From Paenibacillus sp. FSL R7-0337 (lineage in GTDB: Bacteria > Bacillota > Bacilli > Paenibacillales > Paenibacillaceae): a stretch of DNA of 64,000 bases. Positions within the stretch are counted from its first letter, which is position 1. Each line of letters begins with the position of its first letter. Below the pieces are notes generated by a model. It saw only the letters and a program-made list of their open reading frames with translations, was not told where the DNA came from and made no database searches. The translations under genes and the position numbers were made by a program. Shown here piece after piece: positions 43,559-57,252 of this stretch. The stretch lies in the NCBI RefSeq assembly GCF_037969875.1, contig NZ_CP150218.1, positions 4,154,001 through 4,218,000 on the forward strand, written 5' to 3'.

Positions 43559-43587
43559 TTGCATTGATCGGTTGGATGTGATATATT
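43559..43587 (+). promoter_or_regulatory. rRNA promoter P2
   Basis: TTGCAT, a 17-base spacer and TATATT. It lies about 163 bases before the 16S start. Confidence 0.85.
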
Positions 43588-43749
43588 ATAAGAGTTGCTG
43601 GTGACGCGGTAAGCGGCGCTGACAACGAGCTTGATCTTTGAAAACTGAACAACGAGTGAGTATCGGAAATCGCTTCGGCGAGATCCAAATTAGAGAATGT
43701 GAATTCTCGTCAGATGTTTCAAAATGAGCAATCGCTCTTTCTAAATACC

Positions 43750-48506
<4,757 letters not shown>

Positions 48507-48632
48507 TTTCTATCACGCAGATTTGTTTCGGATTCAGTTTTCAGGAATCAAGTTCCTGAACGCAACGAAATTCATTCACACATTCGTGATGAACCGAATT
48601 TCTAGCGGCAGCGTCTGTTTCACAGACGCATG

Positions 48633-48749
48633 TTTGGTGGCGATAGCGGAGGGGTTCCACACGTACCCATCCCGAACACGACCGTTAAGCCCTCCAGCGC
48701 CGATGGTACTTGGACCGAAGGGTCCTGGGAGAGTAGGACGTTGCCAAGC
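48633..48749 (+). rRNA. 5S ribosomal RNA
   Basis: 117 bases, from TTTGGTGGCGATAGC to GTTGCCAAGC, with the conserved CCGAACACG loop. Confidence 0.95.
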
Positions 48750-48756
48750 ACACATG

Positions 48757-48789
48757 AGCCATTGTCGACAATTCGACAATGGCTTTTTT
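48757..48789 (+). terminator. rRNA operon terminator
   Basis: A perfect 12-bp stem AGCCATTGTCGA / TCGACAATGGCT with a four-base loop and a T run, eight bases past 5S. Confidence 0.95.
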
Positions 48790-49012
48790 GTATATCCGCG
48801 TATATAAAAAGCGGGAAGGGGTATGGTGCTTTAGTATAAAAACGCTTACAAACGAGTGACATTTTTGTTACCGACGAGGCGATGGTTCCAAGTATAATGG
48901 GAAAGTGCAATAAATAAGCAAAAGCCTTAATACGAATGAACTACGTATAAATTCTATCTTGGAATTTTCTTGCGTCTTTAGATGCATGGTAGAGGTAAGG
49001 AGGATTTAAGGT

Positions 49013-49432
49013 ATGAAGCGAACTCAACCTTTGTGGATATTAGTTATTCTTTGTATAGTCGGAGTAATGCTGGCGGGTTGCGGAACGAAGGAGCCGGCTT
49101 GGGAGACTTTTAACGGTGCACTTAATGAGGAAGACTTCCCCGTGCCCAAAGAGGCAAGCTCACCCGACAGAACAACTACAAACGTAGCTATGGACTATGT
49201 ACGGTACTCCCTGCCGGGGTTGAAGGAGAAGAAAGGCGTTCCGGAGCCTTATCTTGCTGCCATTAAGGCGTGGGGCTGGGAAGAGCAGGAACAGAAAGCA
49301 GACGATTCCGGGAGCTCCCGTGTTTTTCAGAAAGAAGGACTTATTGTACATCTGACCGTGCATGATGACTATTTCATCGTGATGATTCCGAAGGAAAAGA
49401 AGGTCACAACCAAAGGCTTGAAGAACAGATAA
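49013..49432 (+). CDS. small lipoprotein of unknown function
   Basis: A 139-residue exported lipoprotein. The signal peptide (about 1-22) ends in LAGC. The mature part is acidic-basic mixed, with two Trp, a segment NVAMDYVRYSLPGLKEKKGVP and a C-terminus FIVMIPKEKK. I recognise no family. AAGGAGG lies nine bases before the ATG. It has its own terminator and lies alone behind the rRNA operon. A TATAAT at 48893-48898 has no matching -35. Confidence 0.8.
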   Translation: MKRTQPLWILVILCIVGVMLAGCGTKEPAWETFNGALNEEDFPVPKEASSPDRTTTNVAMDYVRYSLPGLKEKKGVPEPYLAAIKAWGWEEQEQKADDSGSSRVFQKEGLIVHLTVHDDYFIVMIPKEKKVTTKGLKNR

Positions 49433-49466
49433 AAAATCGCCGTCCGGTTATGGATGGCGATTTTTT
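49433..49466 (+). terminator. terminator of the 49013-49432 gene
   Basis: Arms AAATCGCCGTCC / GGATGGCGATTT (one G-U pair in RNA) with T runs on both sides, so it may also end the convergent membrane gene. Confidence 0.9.
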
Positions 49467-49516
49467 GTGTGCATGCTTGGCCGCTTAAATACAGAGCTAT
49501 GTATATCTGGTTGGGA

Positions 49517-50041
49517 TCACTGGGCGTAATAGGAGGCGTCTGCTGCATTGAACTTGAGCATCCCATCTTTGGCTACACTCTTTAACCGCAGCAGCGCATA
49601 CAGACGGGGGAGCAGCAGCCACAGGTGGCATACCGCCAGCGAAGCCGTGAAGGCGGGCGGAGCCCAGACGATGAAGAGTGCGGCTATACAAAGACCGATC
49701 CAGAGGTTATGCAGCTGTACGGAGCGGAAGATGCCGTAATTGATATATTGATCAGGCATGTAACCGGGCCAGGGCAGGCGCAGGGACAATTTCCAGCGCT
49801 TGGCGATAGGGTGTCCGCTAATCAGCAGCACGGAGCGTGAGATGACATACTGAATCCACAGCATGACAGGTCCGGCTATAATCATGAACAGGATACTCAG
49901 CCAGGAGAGAAAGACACTTTCGAGCACAAGACATATAAAGGGTAGGGTGATATAGACCCGCAGCAGTAATGCTGTAATAGTAATTTTTTTGATAAGCTTG
50001 TATTGATAGAATGTAGCGGCACCTTTGGTGTTTGGTTCCAT
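49517..50041 (-). CDS. multipass membrane protein of unknown function
   Basis: A 174-residue protein with about four hydrophobic segments (about residues 20-60 in two, then about 105-150 in two) and a short basic loop. No family was recognised. An open frame runs further upstream to 50470, but GAGGAGG lies before the ATG at 50041 (14 bases, rather far). It points against replication. Confidence 0.65.
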   Translation of the reverse strand: MEPNTKGAATFYQYKLIKKITITALLLRVYITLPFICLVLESVFLSWLSILFMIIAGPVMLWIQYVISRSVLLISGHPIAKRWKLSLRLPWPGYMPDQYINYGIFRSVQLHNLWIGLCIAALFIVWAPPAFTASLAVCHLWLLLPRLYALLRLKSVAKDGMLKFNAADASYYAQ

Positions 50042-50251
50042 ACCTGGAATTCGGACCTCCTCGCAAGTTCTCTTGTTATTATTATCGGCCTGCTCCTGTG
50101 TTTTATTAAACAACGGGCTCAGATTCACAGAATGGGTATCAGGCGAATATATATATTTTAGGCTATGAAGGATTAGGAAAAAACTATGAAAAGGTTTAAA
50201 ATGATAGAAGGTGTACCATACTGTTCTTAAAAGAGTCAAGGTGGGATGAAA

Positions 50252-50437
50252 ATGGAACAGCAAACAGGGCAGGCTTGCATTATCTGCGGGCAGGAAAAGG
50301 AAGAGGGCATTGTGATTGTCTCGCATTTCATCTGTGAAGACTGTGAGAGTGAGATGGTGCGTACGGAGGCTGAGGATGTGAAGTACAACTTTTTCATTAG
50401 CCGGATGAAGAAGATCAATCTGCGTATGCATGCTTAA
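50252..50437 (+). CDS. gin: anti-sigma-G factor Gin
   Basis: A 61-residue zinc-ribbon protein with CIICGQEKEEGI and FICEDCESEMV (two CxxC pairs), as in Gin/CsfB of B. subtilis, which blocks sigma-G and sigma-E in the wrong compartment. An ATG at 50246 is too close to AAGGTGGG, so the ATG at 50252 is preferred. It heads the block that runs to rsmI in Bacillus order. Confidence 0.92.
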   Translation: MEQQTGQACIICGQEKEEGIVIVSHFICEDCESEMVRTEAEDVKYNFFISRMKKINLRMHA

Positions 50438-50526
50438 TGCACGAATTGCAGTACCTGTAACAAGCAACATATAAAGAGCGGGCGGTGAATCTGTGTCGCG
50501 TTGGCTGCAAATACAAAGTTCCTCTT

Positions 50527-50568
50527 AACGGCTTCTCCGCCCTGACCGGGTGAGGGGAGCCGTTTTAT
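50527..50568 (+). terminator. terminator of gin
   Basis: A long imperfect stem from AACGGCT-TC-TCC-GCCC to GGGT-GA-GGGG-AGCCGTT with a T-rich end. Confidence 0.8.
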
Positions 50569-50654
50569 TGCTTGTGGGGTCCCTTGCGGAAGTGATAGGC
50601 GTTTGGGTGTAATTGCGTTAAAATAGAAGGTAACCCCCAGGGAAGGAAGAATCT

Positions 50655-52442
50655 ATGGACAAGCTACAGCCTGGCAGGGCACCTGTATACGAAATGCTGG
50701 AACAATATAGACTTAAGGGTAATATATCTTATCATGTGCCGGGACATAAGAACGGGGAGGCTTACCGGCGTACTGTCAGTGCAGAGAGTGCGGGGTATCT
50801 CACGGAAGTAATGCGTTACGATGTGACGGAGATTACCGGAACGGATGATCTTCATCATCCGGAAGGGGTAATAAGGGAAGCACAGGAGTTGGCCGCCGAT
50901 TGTTATGGCGCGGAGGAGAGTTATATGCTGGTGGGTGGCAGCACCGCCGGCAATCTGGCTCTGATCCTGACGGTGTGTGCAGAGCCCGGAAGGCTGCTTC
51001 TCTTGCAGCGCAACGTCCATAAGTCCGTAATCCATGGACTGATGCTGGCAGGAGCGCGTGCAGTCTTCCTGGAGCCGCAGATTGATCCGGGCAGCGGACT
51101 CGCCGTGGCTCCGTCTGCTGAGACGGTGCAGGCGGCGCTGAATGCCTATCCGGAGGCAGCCGGTGTCATGGTCACAATGCCGAACTACTACGGCATGGGC
51201 ATTGACCTTGCGCCCCTCGCGCAGGCCTGTCACACAAGCGGCGTGCCGCTGTTGGTAGATGAGGCGCACGGGGCGCATTACGGACAGCACCCGGCGCTTC
51301 CAGCCGGGGCGCTTGCCGGGGGCGCAGACGGCGTGGTGCAGTCCACGCATAAGATGCTGACCGCGCTGACGATGGGCGCCATGCTGCATGTGCAAGGGCC
51401 ATGGCTGGACCGCGCGCTGCTGCGGCAGCGCCTGGCCATGGTGCAGAGCTCCAGCCCATCGTACCCCGTGATGGCTTCGCTCGATCTGGCCCGGCGCCTG
51501 CTGCACAGCCAGGGCGCCAGTGCCTTCACGGCGGGGCTCGCCGCCGTGGATGTCCTGCGGCGCGGCCTGGCGGCGCTGCCGCGCTTCGGGCTGCTGCAGC
51601 CGGCTTCGCTGCAGCAGCCTGTCTGCGGCGAGGCGGGCGCCGCAGGAGCGAGTACGCCGCCGCTGCGCGGGGCGGCGTACGTGACCCAGGACCCCTTTAA
51701 GGCGGTCATTTATGACGCCGCAGGGGTCCTGGGGGGCTTCGAGCTGCAGCGCAGGCTCGAAGAGAGGGGAATCGTGCCGGAGATGAGCGACGACCGGCAC
51801 GTGGTTCTGGCCTTCAGCCTCGGCTCGAAGGCTGAAGAGGCAGCGGAGCTGCTGACAGCGCTGCAGGACATTGCAGCGCTGACTTCCTTGGCAGAGCCGC
51901 AGACAGGCGGGACCACTGCCTCATCAGACCTTGATTATATTGCTGGCTCTGATCATATCTCTGATCCTGAACCTGTCTCTGGTCTAGATCTTACCGCTGG
52001 GCCCGGCCAGTCTACTTACTCAGACACTGCCTCAGCTCCCGCTCCCCAAGGCGGAGAATCCTTCTCCAGCTCACGGAACGCAGCCCAGGCAGTGTCATAT
52101 AATAGCAGAGAAGGGGACTCAACCTTCTCCGGCGATATTTCCACGTGGAACAATTTTGACATTCCGGCAGCATCAGCTCCGGTTGCGTTCTCAACCCGGC
52201 CGGTCGCTGCCGGTGAGACAGAGAGCATAGAGCTTGAGGCAAGTGCGGGCAGGATTGCGGCAGAGATGGTTATTCCCTATCCGCCTGGCATTCCGCTCCT
52301 GTATCCAGGAGAGAGCATTACAGCGTCTGTCTGTGACAGGCTGATCCGTCTGCGTACAGGCGGGGCGAAATTCCAGGCCTGTACTGATCCGGCCTTACAG
52401 CATATTAAGGTATACAACATTCAGAAGGGCGGAGAAGCATAA
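50655..52442 (+). CDS. Orn/Lys/Arg decarboxylase family PLP enzyme (YaaO-like) with inserted linker
   Basis: A 595-residue fold-type I PLP enzyme. ISYHVPGHKNGEAYR at the start, cofactor contacts VGGSTAGNLALIL, VDEAHGAHYGQHP, the PLP lysine in QSTHKMLTALT near residue 237 and the C-terminal domain AAEMVIPYPPGIPLLYPGE. The family (YaaO, about 480 residues) decarboxylates a basic amino acid; the substrate is uncertain. A segment of about 110 residues (about 412-522) inside the region before the C-terminal domain is Ser/Asp/Gly/Pro rich and lacks any fold signal. Codons about 175-410 are unusually GC rich. It lies just before tmk. Confidence 0.9.
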   Translation: MDKLQPGRAPVYEMLEQYRLKGNISYHVPGHKNGEAYRRTVSAESAGYLTEVMRYDVTEITGTDDLHHPEGVIREAQELAADCYGAEESYMLVGGSTAGNLALILTVCAEPGRLLLLQRNVHKSVIHGLMLAGARAVFLEPQIDPGSGLAVAPSAETVQAALNAYPEAAGVMVTMPNYYGMGIDLAPLAQACHTSGVPLLVDEAHGAHYGQHPALPAGALAGGADGVVQSTHKMLTALTMGAMLHVQGPWLDRALLRQRLAMVQSSSPSYPVMASLDLARRLLHSQGASAFTAGLAAVDVLRRGLAALPRFGLLQPASLQQPVCGEAGAAGASTPPLRGAAYVTQDPFKAVIYDAAGVLGGFELQRRLEERGIVPEMSDDRHVVLAFSLGSKAEEAAELLTALQDIAALTSLAEPQTGGTTASSDLDYIAGSDHISDPEPVSGLDLTAGPGQSTYSDTASAPAPQGGESFSSSRNAAQAVSYNSREGDSTFSGDISTWNNFDIPAASAPVAFSTRPVAAGETESIELEASAGRIAAEMVIPYPPGIPLLYPGESITASVCDRLIRLRTGGAKFQACTDPALQHIKVYNIQKGGEA

Positions 52443-53084
52443 GTGAAGCGAGAAGGATTCTTCATTACACTGGAGGGAGGCGACGGCTCCGGCAAAACAA
52501 CCGTACTAGGCAGGGTGGCAGCTTATCTGCAGAACCATTCCATGCCCTATTTAATCACCCGTGAACCGGGAGGGATTGAGATTGCCGAGAAGATCCGCTC
52601 TATTATCCTCGACCCGGCGCATACGGCCATGGATGCCCGGACAGAGGCACTCCTATATGCGGCAGCAAGAAGCCAGCATCTGGCGCAGGTAGTCGAGCCT
52701 GCCTTGCAGGAGGGAATTACCGTGCTCTGCGACCGTTTTGTAGATAGCAGTCTGGTTTACCAGGGTTACGCCAGAGGGCTGGGCATCGAAGAGGTGCGGG
52801 GGATTAACCGGTTTGCGACTGGCGGGAGAATGCCCGATCTTACCTTTTACCTGGATGTAGATCCTGAAGTGGGCCTATCTCGGATTGCCGCCAATCAGAA
52901 CCGGGAAGTGAACCGGCTGGATCTGGAGAGCCTTGAGTTCCACCAGAAGGTAAAAGCGGGCTATGAGCTGGTTATCGGCTCCGATCCGGAGCGGATTGTA
53001 GTCCTTGATGCCAATCGTCCCATCCATATGGTGGAGCAGGATATTGTACGTGTACTGAAGGACAGGATATTAAAGGATTTCTAA
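52443..53084 (+). CDS. tmk: thymidylate kinase
   Basis: A 213-residue kinase making dTDP from dTMP. P-loop LEGGDGSGKTT, CDRFVDSSLVYQG and the LID stretch NREVNRLDLE. GTG start at 52443 eight bases after GGCGGAG. It begins right after the decarboxylase stop. Confidence 0.97.
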   Translation: MKREGFFITLEGGDGSGKTTVLGRVAAYLQNHSMPYLITREPGGIEIAEKIRSIILDPAHTAMDARTEALLYAAARSQHLAQVVEPALQEGITVLCDRFVDSSLVYQGYARGLGIEEVRGINRFATGGRMPDLTFYLDVDPEVGLSRIAANQNREVNRLDLESLEFHQKVKAGYELVIGSDPERIVVLDANRPIHMVEQDIVRVLKDRILKDF

Positions 53085-53198
53085 GGTGTTTTGTCAAATA
53101 GAACATAGAGGTATAATGAATGAACAGGGCTTCTCTGCAGATTGAACTAATGCTGTGCGGAAAGCCTGTGAACATAACTAATAGGAGGGGATACGAAG

Positions 53199-53528
53199 AT
53201 GAATTTGATCATTGCAATTATCCAGGATAAAGACAGCAACCGGCTATCCAGTGAACTGGTGAAGGCGAACTTCCGCGCCACCAAGCTGGCCAGTACAGGC
53301 GGATTTCTCCGTGCGGGTAACACTACCTTTTTGATTGGGGTAGATGATATTCAGGTAGACGCAGTACTCAATGTAATCCGTAACAGCTGCAAAGTGCGTG
53401 AGCAACTGGTCACTCCGGTCACGCCGATGAGCGGCACGACAGATTCCTATTTGCCGCTTCCTGTCGAAGTGCAGGTGGGCGGAGCTACCGTATTCGTACT
53501 TCCCGTCGATCGTTTCGAGCATTATTGA
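53199..53528 (+). CDS. darA: cyclic di-AMP receptor DarA (PII-like)
   Basis: A 109-residue PII-like trimer that binds c-di-AMP (YaaQ/PstA). MNLIIAIIQDKDSNRLSSEL, the ligand loop LASTGGFLRAGNTTFLIG and the end VFVLPVDRFEHY are family traits. The target of the protein is unknown. AGGAGGGG precedes the ATG. It lies between tmk and yaaR as in B. subtilis. Confidence 0.95.
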   Translation: MNLIIAIIQDKDSNRLSSELVKANFRATKLASTGGFLRAGNTTFLIGVDDIQVDAVLNVIRNSCKVREQLVTPVTPMSGTTDSYLPLPVEVQVGGATVFVLPVDRFEHY

Positions 53529-53566
53529 GCATAATGAGCATTAGACCATAAGGGCGGTAGATATCC

Positions 53567-54010
53567 TTGAAAATCAACCCGGGCTACAGGCCCTTAAAAA
53601 GCGAAATGCTGACCACGGAGGCTGAGAGGCGGCCGGTCCAGCAAAAAAACTTCAACGATGTATTTCAACAGCAAAGCCAGCAGAAAACTATAGATGAGTT
53701 GAACCGTCAGATTAAAGATATCCAGTTGCAAGGCGACCGGCTCTCCAAATCCATGACTGTACGTGAGCTGTCGATCTACCGGAACCTGATCAAACGGTTT
53801 CTGGAGGAGACGGCCCGCCGTGGAGTGATGCTGAAGGACACCAAAGGCTGGGACCGGCGGGGCCGTGGCAAACGCTACAAGCTGCTTGAGGAGGTTGATG
53901 CCGCTCTGCTGAATATGGCAGATGATCTGCTCGACAGCGAGCAGGGCCGGATCGATCTCCTGGGACGGGTTGGAGAGATCCGCGGGCTGCTGATTAATCT
54001 TTCTTTCTGA
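53567..54010 (+). CDS. yaaR: YaaR family DUF327 protein
   Basis: A 147-residue soluble, helical protein: long linker with Gln-rich stretch (QQKNFNDVFQQQSQQK), then KSMTVRELSIYRNLIKRFLE and KGWDRRGRGKRYKLLEEVD. Function unknown. TTG start at 53567, behind AAGGGCGG. Conserved between darA and holB. Confidence 0.88.
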   Translation: MKINPGYRPLKSEMLTTEAERRPVQQKNFNDVFQQQSQQKTIDELNRQIKDIQLQGDRLSKSMTVRELSIYRNLIKRFLEETARRGVMLKDTKGWDRRGRGKRYKLLEEVDAALLNMADDLLDSEQGRIDLLGRVGEIRGLLINLSF

Positions 54011-54026
54011 CAACTTGGAGGAACCT

Positions 54027-55001
54027 ATGTCTTTTCATGAACTATTAGGCCAGGAGGACGCCAAGCGGCTGCTTCAGAATGCCTTACGTAAGGATGCTGT
54101 CAGCCATGCCTATCTGTTCACGGGTCCGGCAGGCAGCGGGCAGGTGAAGATGGCACTGACGTTCGCCCAGGCGATATTCTGTACCGCCAGCAAGGATGAT
54201 GCCTGCGGAGAGTGCCTGGAATGCCGCAAGGTGGAGCATGGCAATCATCCTGATCTGACCCTGCTGCGTCCCGACGGGGCCAGTATTAAGATCGACCAGA
54301 TTCGTGAGCTTCAACGTGTTTTTTCCTACCGCTCGGAAGGGATTAACCCGAAGGTCTATATTATAGAAGGAGCGGACAAAATGACGGTGCAAGCCGCCAA
54401 TAGTCTGCTGAAATTTCTAGAGGAGCCGCCAGCCCCGGCGGTTGGTATTCTGATTTCGGATAACAGCAGTTCCCTGCTTCCGACGATCCAGTCCAGAACC
54501 CAGCGCATTCCGTTTAGCCCGCTGCATCCGGATATTATGCTGCAGGCGTTGTCCGGCGAAGGGGTTCCGGTGCCGCTGGCGCGATGCGCGGTATCGCTGA
54601 CTGCCGGTCTTGACGGCTGCAGGGAACTTTTGGCACAGAATTGGTTTGCAGAAATGAGAAATCTAGTGTTACAATTAGCGAAGGAGTCTCTGGGCAAGGG
54701 CAGCACTGCGGTGGCAACCGCGGGTTCGAAGCTGTTCAAGACCGGACTTGGTGAACATTTGGATACTCTATTCAGCATGTTCCACTTATGGTTCAAAGAT
54801 ATGCTCTACTTCCTGTACCGAAAGCACGAAAGTATCGTTTTCATAGATCAGTTAGACTTTATTTCGAGGGCTGCCCGTCAGAGGAGTACGCAGCAGTGGG
54901 TGGCTTATATGGAATATGCGGCGGAGAGCAAGCGGAAGCTGCGTTCCAATGCCAATGCCCAGCTGTGTCTGGAGCAGTTTTTAATCCGGCTGGAAAGCTA
55001 G
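54027..55001 (+). CDS. holB: DNA polymerase III delta' subunit
   Basis: A 324-residue clamp-loader subunit. AYLFTGPAGSGQVKMAL in the P-loop position (the usual GKT is replaced by GQV, so it probably does not bind ATP well), a zinc ribbon with CGECLECRK, then VYIIEGADKMTVQAANSLLK and FLEEPPAPA. ATG at 54027 five bases after GGAGG; the frame opens four codons earlier. Confidence 0.95.
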   Translation: MSFHELLGQEDAKRLLQNALRKDAVSHAYLFTGPAGSGQVKMALTFAQAIFCTASKDDACGECLECRKVEHGNHPDLTLLRPDGASIKIDQIRELQRVFSYRSEGINPKVYIIEGADKMTVQAANSLLKFLEEPPAPAVGILISDNSSSLLPTIQSRTQRIPFSPLHPDIMLQALSGEGVPVPLARCAVSLTAGLDGCRELLAQNWFAEMRNLVLQLAKESLGKGSTAVATAGSKLFKTGLGEHLDTLFSMFHLWFKDMLYFLYRKHESIVFIDQLDFISRAARQRSTQQWVAYMEYAAESKRKLRSNANAQLCLEQFLIRLES

Positions 55002-55150
55002 AGGTTCGGGTTATTTATAATAGATCCTCCGGGATATAATCCTCAGCCCTGGAAAGACCGGGTATAGCGGACGAGGAAGGACAAGCATGGATCATCAGGG
55101 AAGCAGTCTTGCTTAAGGGTTCCTTTACCGTCAAACAAGGGGGTTAATTT

Positions 55151-55951
55151 TTGTACAGCGTAGTAGGTGTCCGCTTCAAAAAAGCGGGTAAAATATATTA
55201 TTTCGATCCGCTTGATTTCCCGATTGAACGCGATCAATGCGTAATTGTTGAGACTGCAAGAGGGGTCGAATACGGTAAGGTTGTCGTAGGCAAAAAAGAG
55301 GTGCAGGAAGCAGACGTTGTACTGCCGCTCAAGAAAGTCATGCGTATTGCCGGCGAGACCGACGCGCGCGTGGTGGAAGAGAACAAGGGTGCAGCGAAGG
55401 ATGCTTTTACCACCTGTTTAAATAAAATCCGCGATCATGGCCTCAAAATGAAGCTGGTGGATGTGGAGTTTACGTTTGACCGCAACAAGATTATTTTCTA
55501 TTTCACGGCCGAGGGACGCGTGGATTTCCGCGAGCTGGTGAAGGACCTGGCCAGCATTTTCCGTACCCGCATTGAGCTCCGGCAGATTGGTGTGCGTGAT
55601 GAAGCCAAGATGCTGGGCGGACTAGGACCATGCGGACGTGTGCTCTGCTGCTCCTCCTGGCTTGGTGATTTCGAGCCGGTGTCCATCAAGATGGCGAAGG
55701 ATCAGAATCTGTCGCTTAACCCGACCAAAATCTCGGGATTATGCGGACGGCTGATGTGTTGTCTGAAGTTTGAGCATGATAATTATGAGAGCACGAAGGA
55801 AGAAATGCCGGCCGTAGGCAAAATGGTCGTTACTTCACTGGGTGACGGCAAGGTAGTCGGTATCAATGCCGGTAGCCGCACGGTTCATGTGCAGCTGTTT
55901 GAAGTGGGTAAAGTTAAAGAACTTCCAATGGATGATGTTGTCGTCAAGTAA
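55151..55951 (+). CDS. ricT: regulatory iron-sulfur protein RicT
   Basis: A 266-residue PSP1-domain protein (YaaT). It joins RicF and RicA in a Fe-S complex that aids RNase Y and phosphorelay activity in sporulation. Cysteines in GGLGPCGRVLCCSSWLG and GLCGRLMCCLKFE hold the cluster. TTG start seven bases after AAGGGGG. It lies between holB and yabA as in B. subtilis. Confidence 0.95.
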   Translation: MYSVVGVRFKKAGKIYYFDPLDFPIERDQCVIVETARGVEYGKVVVGKKEVQEADVVLPLKKVMRIAGETDARVVEENKGAAKDAFTTCLNKIRDHGLKMKLVDVEFTFDRNKIIFYFTAEGRVDFRELVKDLASIFRTRIELRQIGVRDEAKMLGGLGPCGRVLCCSSWLGDFEPVSIKMAKDQNLSLNPTKISGLCGRLMCCLKFEHDNYESTKEEMPAVGKMVVTSLGDGKVVGINAGSRTVHVQLFEVGKVKELPMDDVVVK

Positions 55952-55982
55952 ACCATTATAAGGTTACTTTCGGGGTGGAAAC

Positions 55983-56345
55983 TTGGAGAAGAAAAATATA
56001 TTTATACACATGCAGGAGATGGAAGCGCAGATGGATGAGATGCGCACCACTCTGAGCGATTGGAAGCAGACGGTCAAAGAGCTGATGGAAGCGAATCAGA
56101 AGCTGAGTCTGGAGAACGAGCAACTTCGTATCATATTGAAAAGGGAAGCGCCTGTAGATAAGGCCGCGCTGTCTGCGGAGGCGGAGGCTATACTTGCTGC
56201 CGAAGGGAAAGAGGAGGTTGTCGGGGAAGGCTACGATAATCTGGCCCGGCTGTATCACGAAGGCTTCCACATCTGCAATGTCTACTTTGGGCATTTGCGG
56301 ACGGAAGGCGATTGTCTGTTCTGCCTTTCTTTTCTTAATAAATGA
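55983..56345 (+). CDS. yabA: replication initiation-control protein YabA
   Basis: A 120-residue protein: N-terminal coiled coil (about 5-60, IHMQEMEAQMDEMRTTLSD) and a C-terminal zinc domain (HICNVYFGHLR, then GDCLFCLSFL). It binds DnaA and DnaN to limit initiation. TTG start at 55983 is supported by GGGGTGG four bases before and by family N-termini. Confidence 0.93.
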   Translation: MEKKNIFIHMQEMEAQMDEMRTTLSDWKQTVKELMEANQKLSLENEQLRIILKREAPVDKAALSAEAEAILAAEGKEEVVGEGYDNLARLYHEGFHICNVYFGHLRTEGDCLFCLSFLNK

Positions 56346-56354
56346 GGATATCCA

Positions 56355-56385
56355 GCCGTAGGAGATTGTCGCCTACGGTTTTTTT
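56355..56385 (+). terminator. terminator of yabA
   Basis: CCGTAGG / CCTACGG with a 9-base loop and a run of seven T. Confidence 0.9.
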
Positions 56386-56475
56386 GAATGTAAGGCTATG
56401 CTTCCGAAGTAAGTTTTGTTTCGAAGAATATACAGATTGAAGCATATGCTCAACAAAAACTTTTAGGAGATTACA

Positions 56476-57252
56476 ATGACCCATTCAATGAACAATACAC
56501 CTATATCCTTGCATGAAGCAGAACGGATCGATGATCTGCTCACCCATGATCTGAGAATTATCCAGAGTGACGAAGTATTTAGCTTCTCGATGGATGCCGT
56601 GTTGCTGGCACGGTTCGCCAGTGTACCGCCGCGCGGACGGGTGCTTGACCTGTGTACGGGTAACGGGGTAATTCCCATGCTACTGTCTACACGGACGAAG
56701 GCTTCTATTGAAGGAATCGAGATTCAGCCCCGTCTGGCGGATATGGCCCGGCGTAGTGTATCGCTTAACGGTCTGGAAGAGAAGGTACAAATTCATGAGG
56801 GCGATTTGCGGGAACTTCATCTTACAGCGGGCTATGGCGTATACGATGCGATCACGGTGAATCCCCCCTATATGCCGCTGAACGGGAGCGATCTGAAGCT
56901 GAATTCCCATCAGGCGATGGCCCGTCATGAAATCGGTTGTACTCTGGAGGAGGTCATTCAGGCCTGTGTCCGGCTGGTCCGTACCGGAGGCAAAGTCAGC
57001 ATGGTGCATAAGCCGCAGCGCCTTGTAGATATTATCAGTCTGATGCGGAAGCACCGGCTGGAGCCGAAGCTGATCCGCTTTGTGCATCCCCGCGCCCATC
57101 TGGAAGCGAATATGGTTCTGATTGAGGCTGCGCGTGACGGGAAGCCCGAGGTGCGTTTACAACCGCCTTTAATCGTATATAATGAGGACAATCAATATTG
57201 CCCTGAGATTATGGATATTTATTACGGAAACAAAGAGGATACGAGCCAATGA
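56476..57252 (+). CDS. tRNA1(Val) (adenine37-N6)-methyltransferase, YabB/TrmN6 type
   Basis: A 258-residue SAM enzyme. VLDLCTGNGVIPMLLST near 55 binds SAM and TVNPPYMPLN is the NPPY amino-methylase motif. N-terminus IDDLLTHDLRIIQ is typical of the YabB group. Its stop overlaps the rsmI start by four bases. The substrate is taken from E. coli TrmN6 and is not certain for Firmicutes. Confidence 0.88.
   Translation: MTHSMNNTPISLHEAERIDDLLTHDLRIIQSDEVFSFSMDAVLLARFASVPPRGRVLDLCTGNGVIPMLLSTRTKASIEGIEIQPRLADMARRSVSLNGLEEKVQIHEGDLRELHLTAGYGVYDAITVNPPYMPLNGSDLKLNSHQAMARHEIGCTLEEVIQACVRLVRTGGKVSMVHKPQRLVDIISLMRKHRLEPKLIRFVHPRAHLEANMVLIEAARDGKPEVRLQPPLIVYNEDNQYCPEIMDIYYGNKEDTSQ

Larger units (their letters stand above)
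43376..43749 (+). other. rRNA operon promoter and leader region
   Basis: It holds two promoters (43473-43501, 43559-43587), then a leader with GATCTTTGAAAACTG near 43632, a boxA-like antitermination segment, and stems that flank the mature 16S. No ORF is supported. Confidence 0.8.

Noticed and set aside
50042..50470. Upstream extension of the 49517-50041 membrane protein
   Set aside because: The sequence is low in protein-like pattern, overlaps gin on the other strand, and a ribosome site favours the ATG at 50041.
51172..51709. Long open frames on both strands of the decarboxylase gene
   Set aside because: They result from high GC of this part and lack starts with ribosome sites; the decarboxylase frame carries all motifs.
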